Source: Perognathus longimembris pacificus
Taxonomy: Eukaryota > Chordata > Mammalia > Rodentia > Heteromyidae
Reading direction: 5' to 3'
Assembly: GCF_023159225.1 (NCBI RefSeq)
Contig: NC_063176.1
Coordinates: 30,359,786-30,423,785 of the forward strand
Length of the DNA stretch: 64,000 nt
Shown here: piece after piece, positions 1 through 13,400 of the stretch
How the letters are laid out: the number at the start of each line of letters is the position of its first letter
Numbering within the stretch: the stretch's first letter is position 1
Notes under the pieces: model-generated
Database searches by the model: none
Seen by the model: the letters and a program-made list of their open reading frames with translations, nothing else
What the model was told of the DNA's origin: nothing
Position numbers and translations under genes: made by a program

Positions 1-860
1 AGATCTAGTTTCACCATCAATATTAAGAGTTGCCATTCCATTAGAGGATCCGTCTGTAAACACCAAGGCAGCCATAGAGAGAGGAGATAGAGATACAATC
101 TGAGGAAATATAAAGGTGTAAGAAGAGGCAAAGTGAAGTAACTTTTTGGAGGGATAATGATGTGAAATTGTGCCCACAAAATTGGCCCAAGCAATGGCCC
201 AGGAATCACAATGAATATAAAGCCATTCTTGCTGCTGCAAAGTATAGGGGATATAAATAACCTGTGGATCTCGTCCAAGATACTTACAAGATTACACACG
301 GCACATATGGACTAAGGTGGCTACCAACTTATAATAAGGAGTTAACACTTTTGAAGGAGTAGCAGGCAAGGAAAGCCACAAAAGGGGTCCCTTCTGCCAG
401 AAGACCGCTATAGGAGAATGAGGTGTAGTTAAAATATAAGCTTCCCAAGGGGCTGAGTAATCAATATAATTTATATGTTGGGAAGAAATGGCAGAATTTA
501 CTATGCTCAAGGCTTCTGTTGCTTTAGTTGTCATTTCTCTGGGAGATGTAGGGTCAGGGTCCCCCTTTAATAGATCAAACAAGGGTTTTAATTTAGCTGT
601 GGACTATTTAAGATAAGGGCGAAGACAATTAATATCTCCCAGAAATTTTTGAAAATCATGCAAAGTACGCAAATGAGAAGTCTTAACCTGTAATTTCTGG
701 TTAGCAAAATAATAAGTACCCAAAATATGACCAAGATAAGTATACGGAGGATGCTCTTGCACCTTTTCACTAGCTATTATTAACCCAAAAGAGGTGAGAT
801 CTTGTTTTAACTGTCCAAGGAGTCTTATCCAATAAAGCCCCTTTTTATTTCCAAATAAAG
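1..860 (-). pseudogene. Endogenous retrovirus pol remnant (RT C-terminus to start of RNase H)
   Basis: On the minus strand the sequence reads as the end of a retroviral reverse transcriptase and the start of RNase H. A thumb/connection segment lies at about 600-830, with a PPYTYLG-like motif and a DFQKFLGDIN-like motif. The longest open piece, 292-582, carries LKGDPDP and a KVLTPYY-like motif. An RNase H start with TDGSS, containing a catalytic Asp, lies at about 35-60. Motif order and spelling fit a betaretrovirus/class II ERV pol. It is broken: an in-frame stop lies near 605, the pieces sit in different frames, and the YMDD active-site region expected upstream is not recognisable beyond about 860. 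It is cut by the window edge on its 3' side. This is an old fossil copy with no coding capacity. Family placement is from motif recall. Confidence 0.82.
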
Positions 861-2820
861 CAACAGGAGAACAAAAGGAGTAGAGTTTACTTGTAAGTTG
901 CTAAAAATTGACCAACAAGTAGTTGCCAGAGTTTTGCGGTAACACTTAAAGAACAGCTGACTGAATGGGATCCATGTGCCATTAAATCAAATCATATTAT
1001 TTAACCTTACCTTACTGGCACGTGAAAGAGAAAACAAATGAATAACAATAAAAGTCTCAGTTTCAGTGAATCTGAAGTGGCTGTGTCTTCCATCCCAAAT
1101 TAGCAGGCCAGCAGGAGAGATGGTTTGCATCTGGATAATTCTTTAGTAGAGTTCCCTGGATAGGCTGTCACATTTCCTGCTTGTTGCCTGTAAATTTCTA
1201 CACAGACTGGTTAAGGGCATTTTTAAACAGATTTTAGAAGGCTTGGGCCTTTAGCCATCTTTCTAGTCACAAAATCCACGCAGATTGAAGGCTAACCAAG
1301 TCTGCTCTCCGTAGCAGTTTCTGAGTCACAAACAACTCCCAGTTTGGGAGCCGGCTGCGGAGGCAGCTTTCTGTAGCCATAGACTGCCACGGTCCACTCA
1401 GCTAGCACACATGTCAACCTGTATCATATAAAGCAAAATGTTAATTTGGGGTCCGGAAAATTTAGGTTAATAGTCACACCTGTGCAGTTATTTCAAAATG
1501 ACTCTGGTCCCTTGATCTTAAAGAGTTTATGAGAGCACCGCGAAAAAAGAGAAAAAAAATGGAGAAGCAAAATCTTAGTCTATACCAAAGATTTGTCAGG
1601 ATTAGATGTACACTTGACTCTTAGCACAGATAGACATACAGAATAACACACTGGTTGTACATCATTGTACTTACATCACGTGCTGTATATTCAAACCTTT
1701 TGGAGTTTTTCTTAGACACATTTGTTTGCACCCAAACATATCAGTTTGGGTTTAAAACCTGTTTTTTATTTTATTTTAAGTTTTACCAACAGACAGACAT
1801 AGACATACATACAGACAGACAGACAATGTGCACACGTTTTGGGGCGCGCTTAGAATTGTTCTTTAATTGGCCATGTAAGTTTTTCTGGAATTCCCGTGGC
1901 AAATGATATTATTTTGCCTATATTCTAGAACCACGTGGTTAGATAGTAAACAAACAAACCAAAAAACCTTTTTAGCAAACCAAAATTTTCAGATCATCAG
2001 AGAAGCCACATTTTGAGAAACCAGTTTAGCTCACAAAGGGAGTATATGGGAGACAGGATATGAACACAGACAGTTAGCTCACAGTAAGACACCTTCATCT
2101 TGCAGCATTTGAATTGTAAGGCACCTGTGAAATGCAAGGCCACAGGACTACAAGTCCCTGCCCAGCCTTCAGAAATTTATCATGCTTGTCACCTGGGGGA
2201 TGGGCAGGCTTTCACTCCAACCAGTCCTATTGTCTACCATGTGCTCAATGCTAGAGAAAACTTATGATTTAGCCAAACAAGCAGAATTTAACTGAATCTC
2301 CAAAACTTAAACATCAATAACAAGAATAGAAAACATTTCTTTGAGTCTTTTAAAGCAGATGTTAAAAAAATATCAATAACCATCCTATGTCACAGGGAGG
2401 CAGGCAGAGTTTAGAGGGAGACAGAAAAAGAGAGAGCGAGAACTTCATCTGCCTGAGCGCTCATAGAAGTTAGGTAAGTCCTGCAAAATTTTCCAAATAT
2501 ATATGATTGGGCTCAAACTTGAGCAGCATTCCTGAAACAATTCAGACTTGATGAGCAACCAGCTGAGCTGAACTAGAGATCAGTTGTCTCCAAACACCCA
2601 CAATTGCTGATCTCCTTGACCTAGCCCAGTGTCTTTATGGAAAATGTAAGCTCCAGGCTAATGGTCACTCTCCCTGGATGGGGATTCAAATCTGTCCTGG
2701 TGGATGGAAATAGAGCGCTGGGTCAGGAGAAGTTGCCTCCGTGGTGGTAGAATTTCCCTAGCTTCAGGTCCGTACCCCCTGCTATCAGCCTGCACCTAGG
2801 AGAGCTGTAAGTCTGCCAGG
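861..2820. other. Unannotated non-satellite flank between the ERV fragment and the satellite
   Basis: I see no long open frame with a recognisable domain and no tRNA-like or L1-like segment. The stretch has short A-rich runs (for example near 1545-1560 and 1950-1975) and purine-rich tracts near 2400-2440. It could hold ERV LTR or leader sequence belonging to the pol remnant, but no TG...CA LTR ends or matching second copy are visible within the window. It ends where satellite phase starts, at about 2822. Confidence 0.6.
1789..1825. repeat. Short (CAGA/CATA)n microsatellite
   Basis: Tetranucleotide repeats of the form CAGA with interspersed CATA are visible over about 37 bp. They are imperfect and lie inside the unannotated left flank. 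Confidence 0.75.
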
Positions 2821-3689
2821 ACTCATGTCGTTCCTAAATGAGGTTTTATCTCTCTCCCCTCACCACAAATCAGATTCTTCTAAGGAGTTCCCAGTACATT
2901 AACCTTTCCTCGATGTAATTACCTTAACAAGCTCCAGCTGTTCTTATTCTCAGAAGGGATACTCCCTGATAAACAGCTGCCTACCACCTTCGTAAGTGCA
3001 GGTCCTAAATGAGCTTTTTTCTCTGTTCCCTCACCACAATCCAGATTCTTTTGAGGAGTTACCAGTACAGTAACCATACCAGGAAGTACTTAATTTAATA
3101 AGCTACTGCTTTTCTTAATCACAGTGGAGATATTTAATGATAAACAGCGACTTACCCAGTACGTTCATGTCGTTCCTAAATGAGCTTTTATCTCTCTCCC
3201 CTCACCACAAATCAGATTCTTCTGATGAGTTCCCAGTACATTAACCTTTCCTTGATGTAATTACCTTAACAAGCACCAGCTGTTCTTATTCTCCGAAGGG
3301 ATACTCCCTGATATACAGCTGCCTACCACCTTCGTAAGTGTGGGTCCTAAACGAGCTTTTTTTCTCTATTCCCTCACCACTATCCAGATTCTTTTGAGGA
3401 GTTACCAGTACAGTAACCATACCAGGAAGTACTTAATTTATTAAGCTACTGCTTTTCTTAATCTCAGTGGAGATATTTACTGATAAACAGCTACATACCC
3501 AGTATGATCATGTCGTTCCTAAATGAGCTTTTATCTCTGTCCCCTCACCACAAGTCAGATTCTTCTGAGGAGTTCCCAGTACATTAACCTTTCCTCGATG
3601 GAATTACCTTAACAAGCTCCAGCTGTTCTTATTCTCAGAAGGGATACTCACTGATATACAGCTGCCTACAACCTTCGTAAGTGTAGTTC

Positions 3690-6063
3690 ATTAAGGAGCT
3701 TTTTCTCTGTTCCAGATTCTTATGAGGAGTTTCCAGTACAATAACCATACGCGGGAGTACTTAATTTAATAAGCTACTGCTTTTCTTAATCTCAGTGGAG
3801 ATATTTAATGATAAACAGCGACTTACCCAGTACGTTCATGTCGTTCCTAAATGAGCTTTTATCTCTCTCCCCTCACCACAAATCAGATTCTTCTGATGAG
3901 TTCCCAGTACATTAACCTTTCCTTGATGTAATTACCTTAACAAGCACCAGCTGTTCTTATTCTCAGAAGGGATACTCCCTGATATACAGCTGCCTACCAC
4001 CTTCGTAAGTGTGGGTCCTAAACGAGCTTTTTTCTCTATTCCCTCACCACTATCCAGATACTTTTGAGGAGTTTCCAGTACATTAAACATAGCAGCAAGT
4101 ACTTAATTTACTAAGCGACTGATTTTCTTAATCTCAGTGGAGATATTTACAGATAAACAGCTACCTACCCAGTATGTTCTCGTCGATCCTAAATGATTTT
4201 TATCTCTCATCCCTCACCACAAATCAGATTCTTCTGAGGAGTTCCCAGTACATTAATTTTTCCTCGATTTAATTACCTTAAAAAGCTCCAGCTGCTCTTA
4301 TTCTCAGAAAGGATACTCCCTCATATACAGCTGACTACCAGTTTCATAAGTGTAGGACCTAAATGAGATTTTTTCTCTCTTCCCTCACTACAAAGCAGAT
4401 AGTTTCGAAGAGTTTCCAGTACATTAACCATACCAGGAAGTACATAATTTACTAAGTTGCTGCTGTTCTTATTCTCAGGGGAGATATTTAATGATAAACA
4501 GCTACCTCCCCAGTATGTTCATGTCGTTCCTAAATGAGCTTTTATCTCGCTCCCCTCACCACAAATCAGATTCTTCTGAGGAGTTTCCAGTACTTAAACC
4601 TTTCCTCTATCTAATTACTTGAACAAGCTCCAGATGTTCTTATTCTCAGAAGGGATACTTCCTGATATTCAGGTGCCTACCACCTTCGTATTTGTAGGTC
4701 CTAAATCAGCTTTTTTCTTTGTTCCCTCACTACAAAGCAGATTCTTTTGATGAGTTTACAGTACAATAACAAAACCAGGAAGTACTTTACTTACTAAGCT
4801 ACTGCTTTTCTTAATCTCGGTGGAGATATTTACTGATAAACAGCTACCTACCCAATATGTTCATGTAGTTCCTGAATGAGCTTTTATCTCTCTCAACTCA
4901 CCACAAATGAGATTCTTCGGAGTAGTTCCCAGTACATTAACCTTTCCTCGATGTAATTACCTTAACAAGCCAGCTGTTCTTATTCTCTGAAGGGATACTC
5001 CCTGATATTCAGCTTCCTACCAAGTTCGTAAGTCCAGTTCTTCAATGAGCTTTTTTCTCTGTTCCCTCACCACAATCCAGATGCTCTTGAGGAATTTCCA
5101 GTACAGTAACCATACCAGGAAGTACTTAATTTACTAACCTACTGCTCTTCTTAATCTCAGTGGAGGTATTTATTGATAAACAGCTACCTACCCAGTATGT
5201 TTATGTCGTTACTAAATGAGATTTATCTCTCTCCCCTCACCACAAATCAGGTTCTTCTGAGGTGTTTCCAGTACATAAACATTTCCTCGATCTAATTACC
5301 TTAAGATGGTCCAGCTCTTCTTATTCTCAGAAGGGATACTCCCTGATATACAGCTGCCTACCACCTTCGTAAGTGTAGCTCCTAAATGAGCTCTTTTCTC
5401 TCTTCCCTCACTACAAAGCAGATGCTTTTTAGGAGATTCCAGTATATTAACCATGACAGGAAGTACGTAATTTACTAAGCTACTGCTATTCTTAATCACA
5501 GTGGAAATATTTACTGATAAACAGCTACCTACCAGTATGTTCTTGTCATTCCTTAATGTGCATTTATCTCTAACACTTCACCACAAATCAGATTCTTCTG
5601 AGGAGTTTCCAGTACATAAACCTTTCCTCGATGTAATTACCTTAACAAGCTCCAGCTGTTCTTATTCTCAAAAGGGATACTCCCTGATATACAGCTGCCT
5701 ACCACCTTCGTAAGTGTGGGTCCTAAACGAGCTTTTTTCTCTATTCCCTCACCACTATCCAGATTCTTTTGAGGAGTTACCAGTACAGTAACCATACCAG
5801 GAAGTACTTAATTTATTAAGCTACTGCTTTTCTTAATCTCAGTGGAGATATTTACTGATAAACAGCTACATACCCGGTAGGTTCATGTCGTTCCTAAATG
5901 AGCTTTTATCTCTCTCCCCTTACCACAAATCAGATTCTTCTGAGGAGTTACCAGTACATTAACCTTTCCTCGATGGAATTACCTTAACAAGCTCCAGCTG
6001 TTCTTATTCTCAGAAGGGATACTCACTGATATACAGCTGCCTACAACCTTCGTAAGTGCAGTT
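3690..6063 (+). repeat. Higher-order repeat copy 1 (14 monomers, ~2.37 kb)
   Basis: The copy starts at an unusual short B monomer ('cattaaggagctttttc', lacking the usual 'ccctcaccac' stretch). It runs through 14 monomers with starts near 3690, 3836, 4016, 4184, 4345, 4519, 4697, 4859, 5034, 5203, 5388, 5541, 5725 and 5885. Diagnostic variants include 'gtcgatcctaaatgattt' near 4186, 'gatagtttcgaagag' near 4402, 'caataacaaaacc' near 4755 and 'gagattcttcggagtag' near 4909. The same variants return in the same order in the next copy, with only scattered differences. Confidence 0.88.
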
Positions 6064-8095
6064 CATTAAGGAGATTTTTCTCTGTTCCAGATTCTTATGA
6101 GTTGTTTCCAGTACAATAACCATACGCGGGAGTACTTAATTTAATAAGCTACTGCTTTTCTTAATCTCAGTGGAGATATTTAATGATAAACAGCGACTTA
6201 CCCAGTACATTCATGTCGTTCCTAAATGAGCTTTTATCTCTCTCCCCTCACCACAAATCAGATTCTTCTGATGAGTTCCCAGTACATTAACCTTTCCTTG
6301 ATGTAATTACCTTAACAAGCACCAGCTGTTCTTATTCTCAGAAGGGATACTCCCTGATATACAGCTGCCTACCACCTTCGTAAGTGTGGGTCCTAAACGA
6401 GCTTTTTTCTCTATTCCCTCACCACTATCCAGATACTTTTGAGGAGCTTCCAGTACATTAAACATAGCAGGAAGTACTTAATTTACTAAGCGACTGCTTT
6501 TCTTAATCTCAGTGGAGATATTTACAGATAAACAGCTACCTACCCAGTATGTTCACGTCGATCCTAAACGATTTTTATCTCTCATCCCTCACCACAAATC
6601 AGATTCTTCTGTGGAGTTCCCAGTACATTAATTTTTCCTCGATTTAATTACCTTAACAAGCTCCAGCTGCTCTTATTCTCAGAAAGGATACTCCCTCATA
6701 TACAGCTGACTACCAGTTTCATAAGTGTAGGACCTAAATGAGATTTTTTCTCTCTTCCCTCACTACAAAGCAGATAGTTTCGAAGAGTTTCCAGTACATT
6801 AACCATACCAGGAAGTACATAATTTACTAAGTTGCTGCTGTTCTTATTCTCAGGGGAGATATTTAATGATAAACAGCTACCTCCCCAGTATGTTCATGTC
6901 GTTCCTAAATGAGCTTTTATCTCGCTCCCCTCACCACAAATCAGATTCTTCTGAGGAGTTTCCAGTACTTAAACCTTTCCTCGATCTAATTACTTGAACA
7001 AGCTCCAGATGTGCTTATTCTCAGAAGGGATACTTCCTGATATTCAGGTGCCTACCACCTTCGTATTTGTAGGTCCTAAATCAGCTTTTTTCTTTGTTCC
7101 CTCACTACAAAGCAGATTCTTTGGTGAGTTTACAGTACAATAACAAAACCAGGAAGTACTTTACTTACTAAGCTACTGCTTTTCTTAATCTCGGTGGAGA
7201 TATTTACTGATAAACAGCTACCTACCCAATACGTTCATGTCGTTCCTAAATGAGCTTTTATCTCTCTCAACTCACCACAAATGAGATTCTTCGGAGTAGT
7301 TCCCAGTACATTAACCTTTCCTCAATGTAATTACCTTAACAAGCCAGCTGTTCTTATTCTCTGAAGGGATACTCCCTGATATTCAGCTTCCTACCAAGTT
7401 CGTAAGTCCAGTTCTTCAATGAGCTTTTTTCTCTGTTCCCTCACCACAATCCAGATGCTTTTGAGGAATTTCCAGTACAGTAACCATACCAGGAAGTACT
7501 TAATTTACTAACCTACTGCTCTTCTTAATCTCAGTGGAGGTATTTATTGATAAACAGCTACCTACCCAGTATGTTTATGTCGTTACTAAATGAGATTTAT
7601 CTCTCTCCCCTCACCACAAATCAGGTTCTTCTGAGGAGTTTCCAGTACATAAACCTTTCCTCGATGTAATTACCTTAACAAGCTCCAGCTGTTCTTATTC
7701 TCAAAAGGGATACTCCCTGATATACAGCTGCCTACCACCTTCGTAAGTGCAGGTCTTAAATGAGCTTTTTTCTCTGTTAACCTCACCACAATCCAGATGC
7801 TTTTGGGGACTTACCAGTACAGTAACCATACCAGGAAGTACTTAATTTATTAAGCTACTGCTTTTCTTAATCTCAGTGGAGATATTTACTGATAAACAGC
7901 TACCTACCCGGTAGGTTCATGTCGTTCCTAAATGAGCTTTTATCTCTCTCCCCTTACCACAAATCAGATTCTTCTGAGGAGTTACCAGTACATTAACCTT
8001 TCCTCGATGTAATTACCTGAACAAGCTCCAGCTGTTCTTATTCTCAGAAGGGATACTCACTGATATACAGCTGCCTACAACCTTCGTAAGTGTAG
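6064..8095 (+). repeat. Higher-order repeat copy 2 (12 monomers, ~2.03 kb)
   Basis: Repeats copy 1 in order: the short 'cattaaggaga' monomer, then 'gtcgatcctaaacgattt' near 6559, 'gatagtttcgaagag' near 6773, 'caataacaaaacc' near 7137, 'gagattcttcggagtag' near 7283 and 'tatgtcgttactaaatg' near 7576. Relative to copy 1 it lacks one A/B dimer, the part corresponding to about 5388-5724. This accounts for the 340-bp difference in length and looks like unequal exchange in register with the dimer. Confidence 0.86.
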
Positions 8096-10125
8096 TTCAT
8101 TAAGGAGCTTTTTCTCTGTTCCAGATTCTTATGAGGAGGTTCCAGTACAATAACCATAGGCGGAAGTACTTAATTTATTAAGCTACTGCTTTTCTTAATC
8201 TCAGTGGAGATATTTAATGATAAACAGCGACTTACCCAGTACGTTCATGTAGTTCCTAAATGAGCTATTATCTCTCTCCCCTCACCACAAATCAGGTTCT
8301 TCTGATGAGTTCCCAGTACATTAACCTTTCCTTTATGTAATTACCGTAACAAGCACCAGCTGTTCTTATTCTCAGAAGGGATACTCCCTGATATACAGCT
8401 GCCTACCACCTTCGTAAGTGTGGGTCATAAACGAGCTTTTTTCTCTATTCCCTCACCACTATCCAGATTCTTTGAGGAGTTTCCAGTACATTAAACATAG
8501 CAGCAAGTACTTAATTTACTAAGCTACTGCTTTTCTTAATCTCAGTGGATATATTTACAGATAAACAGCTACCTTCCCAGTATGTTCACGTCGATCCTAA
8601 ATGTTCTTTATCTCTCATCCCTCACCACAAATCAGATTCTGCTGAGGAGTTCCCAGTACATTAAATTTTCCTCGATTTAATTACCTTAACAAGCTCCATC
8701 TGCTCTTAATCTCAGAAAGGATACTCCCTCATATACAGCTGCCTACCACTTTCGTAAGTGTAGGACCTAAATGAGATTTTTTCTCTCTTCCCTCACTACA
8801 AAGCAGATAGTTTTGAGGAGTTTCCAGTACATTAACTATACCAGGAAGCACATAATTTACGAAGCTCCTGCTGTTCTTATTCTCAGGGGAGATATTTACT
8901 GATAAACAGCTACCTCCCCAGTATGTTCATGTCGTTCATAAATGAGCTTTTATCTCTCTCCCCTCACCACAAATCAGATTATTCTGATGAGTTCCCAGTA
9001 CATTAACCTTTCCTTGATGTAATTACCTTAACAAGCACCAGCTGTTCTTATTCTCAGAAGAGATACTCCCTGATAGACAGCTGCCTACCACTTTCGTAAG
9101 TGCGGGTCCTAAAGGAGCTTCTTTCTCTGTTCCCTCACCACAATCCAGATTCTTTTGGGGAGTTACCAGTACAGTAACCATACCAGGAAATACTTAATTT
9201 ATTAAGCTACTTCTTTTCTTAATCTCTGTGGAGATATTTACTGATAAACAGCTACCTACCCAATATGTTCATTTCGTTCCTAAATGAGCTTTTATCTCTC
9301 TCCACTCACCACAAATGAGATTCTTCTGAAGAGTTCCCAGTACATTAACCTTTCCTCGATGTAATTACCTTAACAAGCTCCAGCTGTTCTTATTCTCTGA
9401 AGGGATACTCACTGATATTCAGCTTCCTACCAATTTTGTAAGTCCATTTCTTAAATGAGGTTTTTTCTCTGTTCCCTCAACACAATACAGATTCTTTTGA
9501 GGAGTTTCCAGTACTGAACCATACCAGGAAGTACCTAATTTACTAACCTACTGCTCTTCTTAATCTCAGTGGAGGTATTTATTGATAAACAGCTACCTAC
9601 CCAGTATGTTTATGTCGTTACTAAATGAGATTTATCTCTCTCCCCTCACCACAAATCAGGTTCTTCTGAGGTGTTTCCAGTACATAAACCTTTCCTCGAT
9701 CTAATTACCTTACGAAGCTCCATCTGTTCTTAATCTCAAAAGGGATACTCCCTGATATACAGCTGCCTACCACCTTCGTAAGTGTAGCTACTAAATGAGC
9801 TCTTTTCTCTGTTCCCTCACTACAAAGCAGATGCTTTTTAGGAGATTCCAGTATATTAAACATGACAGGAAGTACCTAATTTACTAAGCTACTGGTATTC
9901 TTAATCACAGTGGAGATATTTACTGATAAACAGCTACCTACCCAGTATGTTCTTGTAATTCCTTGATGTGCATTTATCTCTATCACTTCACCACAAATCA
10001 GATTCTACTGAGGAGTTTCCAGTACATAAACCTTTCCTCGGTCTAATTACCTTAACAAGCTCCAGCTCTTCTTAATTTCAAAAGGGATACTCCCTAATAT
10101 ACTGCTGCCTACCACCTTTGTAAGT
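8096..10125 (+). repeat. Higher-order repeat copy 3 (~12 monomers, more diverged)
   Basis: Begins again at the short monomer 'cattaaggagctttttc' and keeps the order of the diagnostic variants: 'gtcgatcctaaatg' near 8590, 'gatagttttgagg' near 8806, 'tatgtcgttactaaatg' near 9611 and 'gatgctttttaggag' near 9831. Some monomers are swapped or hybrid: the one near 8930 carries the 'gatgagttccc' variant of a different position in copy 1. Order is lost after about 10.1 kb. Confidence 0.75.
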
Positions 10126-10236
10126 GTGGGACACTAAGGAGCTATTTCTCTGTTCCCTCACCACAATCCAGATTCTTTTGAGGAGTTTCCTGTACATTAA
10201 CCATACCAGGAAATACTTAATTTACTAAGCTACAGC

Positions 10237-10448
10237 TTTTTTTTTTCTTTTTTTTTGGCCAGTCCTGGGCCTTGGACTCAGGGCCTGAGCACTGTCCCTG
10301 GCTTCTTCCCGCTCAAGGCTAGCACTCTGCCACTTGAGCGACAGCGCCGCTTCTGACCGTTTTCTGTATATGTGGTTCTGGGGAATCGAACCCAGGGCCT
10401 CGTGTATACGAGGCAGGCACTCTTGCTACTAGGCTATATCCCCAGCCC
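10237..10448 (-). mobile_element. Composite ID-type tRNA-derived SINE inserted in satellite
   Basis: A minus-strand SINE. On the plus strand it shows a T-rich tail at 10237-10256, then the complement of 'ccaggactggcc' and of the right-half body, then the complement of an ID-like tRNA head ending in 'ccccagccc'. The Pol III B-box complement 'ggaatcgaacc' is visible near 10383. Flanks 'ctacagctttt' (10230-10240) and 'ctactgctttt' (10450-10460) are a probable 11-bp target-site duplication with one mismatch; both lie in a B monomer, so part of this match is expected from the satellite itself. Transcription would come from its own internal promoter, if any activity remains. Confidence 0.88.
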
Positions 10449-10449
10449 A

Positions 10450-13400
10450 CTACTGCTTTTCTTAATCTCACTCTAGATATTTGCTGATAAACAGCTACCT
10501 ACCCAGTATATTCATGACGTTCCTAAATGAGATTTTATCTCTCTTCCCAAACCACAAATCAGATTCTATTGAGACGTTCCAAGTACATTAACCTTTCCTC
10601 GATGTAATTACCTTAACAAGCTCCAGCTGTTCTTATTCTCAGAAGGGAATACTAACTGATATACAGCTGCCTACCACCTTCGTAATTGTAGGTCCTAAAT
10701 GAGCTTTTTTTCTTTGTTCCCTCACCACAATCCAGAATCTTTTGAGGAGTTTCCAGTACATTAACCATACCAGGAAGTACTTAATTTACTAAGCTACTGC
10801 TATTCTTATTCTCAGGGGAGATATTTACTGATATACAGCTACCTACCCAGTATGTTCTTGTCATTACTAAATGAGCATTTTTCTCTTCCCCTCACCACAA
10901 ATCAGATTCTTCTGAGGAATATCCTGTACATAAACCTTTCCTCTATCTATTTACCTTAACAAGCTCCAGCTGTTCTGATGCTAAGAAGGGATATTGCCTG
11001 ATATACTGCTGCCTATGCCGCTTGTAGGTGTAGTTCCTAAATGAACTTTAATCTCTCTTCCCTAAGCACATATCAAAGTCTTCTGAGGAGTTTCCAGTAC
11101 ATTAATCTTTCCTCGATCAAATTTCCTTAACCAGGACCAGCTGTTCTTATTTTCAGAAGGGGTACTCCCTGTTATAGAGCTGCCTACCACATTCGTAAGT
11201 GTAGGTCCTAATTGAGCTTTTTTCTCTGTTCCCTTACCACAAAGCAGATACTTTTGAGGAGTTTCCAGTATATTAACCATACCAGGAAGTACTTAATTTA
11301 CTAAGCTACTGCTCTTCTTAATCTCAGTGGAGATATTTACTGATAAACAGCTACCTACACCGCATGTTCATGTCGTTCCTAAATGAGGTTTTATCTCTCT
11401 CCCCTCACGACAAATCAGATTCTTCTGAGGAGATCCCAGTTCATTAACCTTTCCTCAATGTAATTACCTTAACAAGCTCCAGCTGTTCTTATTCTCAGAG
11501 GGATACTCCCTGATACACAGCTTCCTACCACCTTCGTAAGTGTAGTTCCTAAGTGGGCTTTTTTCTCTGTTGCCTCACCACAATCCAGATTCCTTTGAGG
11601 AGTTTCCAGTACATTAATAGTACCAGGAAGAACTTAATTTACTAAAATACTGCTATTCTTATTCTCAGGGGAGATATTTACTGATAAACATCTACCTACC
11701 CAGTATGTTCGTGCCGTTCCTAAATGAGATTTTATCTCTCGTCCCGCACCACAAATCAGATTCTTCTGAGGAGTTCCCAGTACATTAACCTTTCCTTGAT
11801 GTAATTACCTTAACAAGCTCTAGCTGTTCTTATTCTCAGAAGGGAAACTCCATGATCTACAGCTCACTATCACCTTCGTAAGTGTAGTATATTAAGGAGC
11901 TTTTTCTCTGTTCCCTGACCACAAAGCAGATTCTTTTGAGGAGTTTCCAGTACATTAACCATACCAGGAAGTAGTTACTTTACTAAGCTTCTGCTTCTCT
12001 TAATCTCAGTGGAGATATTTACTGATAAACAGCTACCTACACAGTATGTTCATGTCCTTCCTAAATGAGCTTTAATTTCTCTTCCTTCACCACTAATCAG
12101 ATTCTTGTGAGGATTTCCTAGTACATTAACCTTTCCTCGATGTAATTACCTTAACAAGCTACAGCTGATCTTATTCTCAGAAGGGCTATTCCCTGATATA
12201 CAGATGCCTACCACCTTCTCAAGTGTAGGTCCTAAATTAGCTTTTTTCTGTGTTCCCTCACTACAAAGCATATTCTTTTAAGGAATTTCCAGTACATTAA
12301 ACAGACCAGGAAGTACTTAATTTACTAAGCTACTGCTTTTCTTAATCTCAGTGCGTATATTTATTGATAATCAGCTATCTACGCAGTATATTCATGTCGT
12401 TCGTAAATGAGCTTTTATCTCTCTTCCCTCACCACAAATCAGATTCTTCTGAGACGTTCCAAGTACATTAACCTTTCTTGGATGTAATTACCTTAACAAG
12501 CTCCAGCTGTTAATATTCTCATAATGGATACTCCCAGATATACAGCTGCCTACCACCTTTTTAAGTGTAGTTCCTAAATGAGGTTTTTTCTCTGTTTCCT
12601 CACCACAATCCAGATTCTTTTGTGTTGTTTACAGTATATTAACCATACCAGGAAGTACTTAATTTACTAAGGTACTGCTTTTGTTAATCTAAGTGGACAT
12701 ATTTTCTAATAATCAGCTACCTACCCAGTATATTCATGTCGTTCCTAAATGAGATTTTATCTCTCTTCCCTCACCACAAATCAGATTCTTCTGAGACGTT
12801 CCAAGTACATTAACCTTTCTTCGATGTAATTACCTTAACAAGCTCTAGCTGTTCTTATTCTCAGAAAGGATATTCGCTGATATACAGCTGCCTACCACCT
12901 CCGTAAGTGTAGGTCCTAAGTGAGCTTTTTTCTCTGTTCCCTCACCACAAAGCAGATACTTTTGAGGAGTTTCCAGTTCATTAACCATACCAGGAAGTAC
13001 TTAATTTACTAAGCTACTGCTCTTCTTAATCTCAGTGGAGATACTTACTGATAAACAGCTACATACCCCGCATGTTCTTGTCGTTCCTAAATGAGGTTTT
13101 ATCTCTTTCCCCTCACGAAAAACCAGATTCTTCTGAGGAGTTCCCAGTACATTATCCTTTCCTCTATGTAATTACCTTAACAAGCTCCAGCTGTTCTTAT
13201 TCTCAGAGGGATACTCCCTGGTACACAGCTGCCTACCACCTTCGTAAGTGTAGTTCCCATATGAGCTTTTTTCTCTGTTCCCTCACCATAATCCAGATTC
13301 CTTTGAGGAGTTTCCAGTACATTAACCATACCAGGAAGTATATAATTTACTAAGCTACTGCTATTCTTATTCTCAGGGGAGATATTTACTGACAAACATC

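Larger units (their letters stand above)
2822..10236 (+). repeat. ~170-bp A/B satellite array, forward orientation, proximal block
   Basis: Head-to-tail monomers. Type A begins near 'tcgttcctaaatgagc' and contains 'cagctgcctaccaccttcg'. Type B begins near 'gtcctaaatgagc' and contains 'aggaagtacttaatttac'. A starts recur near 2829, 3171, 3513 and 3841, giving a dimer period of about 330-347 bp. A and B are clearly homologous to each other (shared 'cctaaatgagcttt', 'ccctcaccac', 'cagattctt', 'ccagtac'). The sequence is AT-rich, with an 8-bp palindrome AAGTACTT in each typical B. This block holds the clearest higher-order repeats in the window. The junction with the left flank is near 2822 but is blurred. 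Confidence 0.95.

Noticed and set aside
1..2820. A complete endogenous retrovirus with LTRs
   Set aside because: Only the RT C-terminus to RNase H start is recognisable; no LTR pair, primer-binding site or env could be identified within the window.
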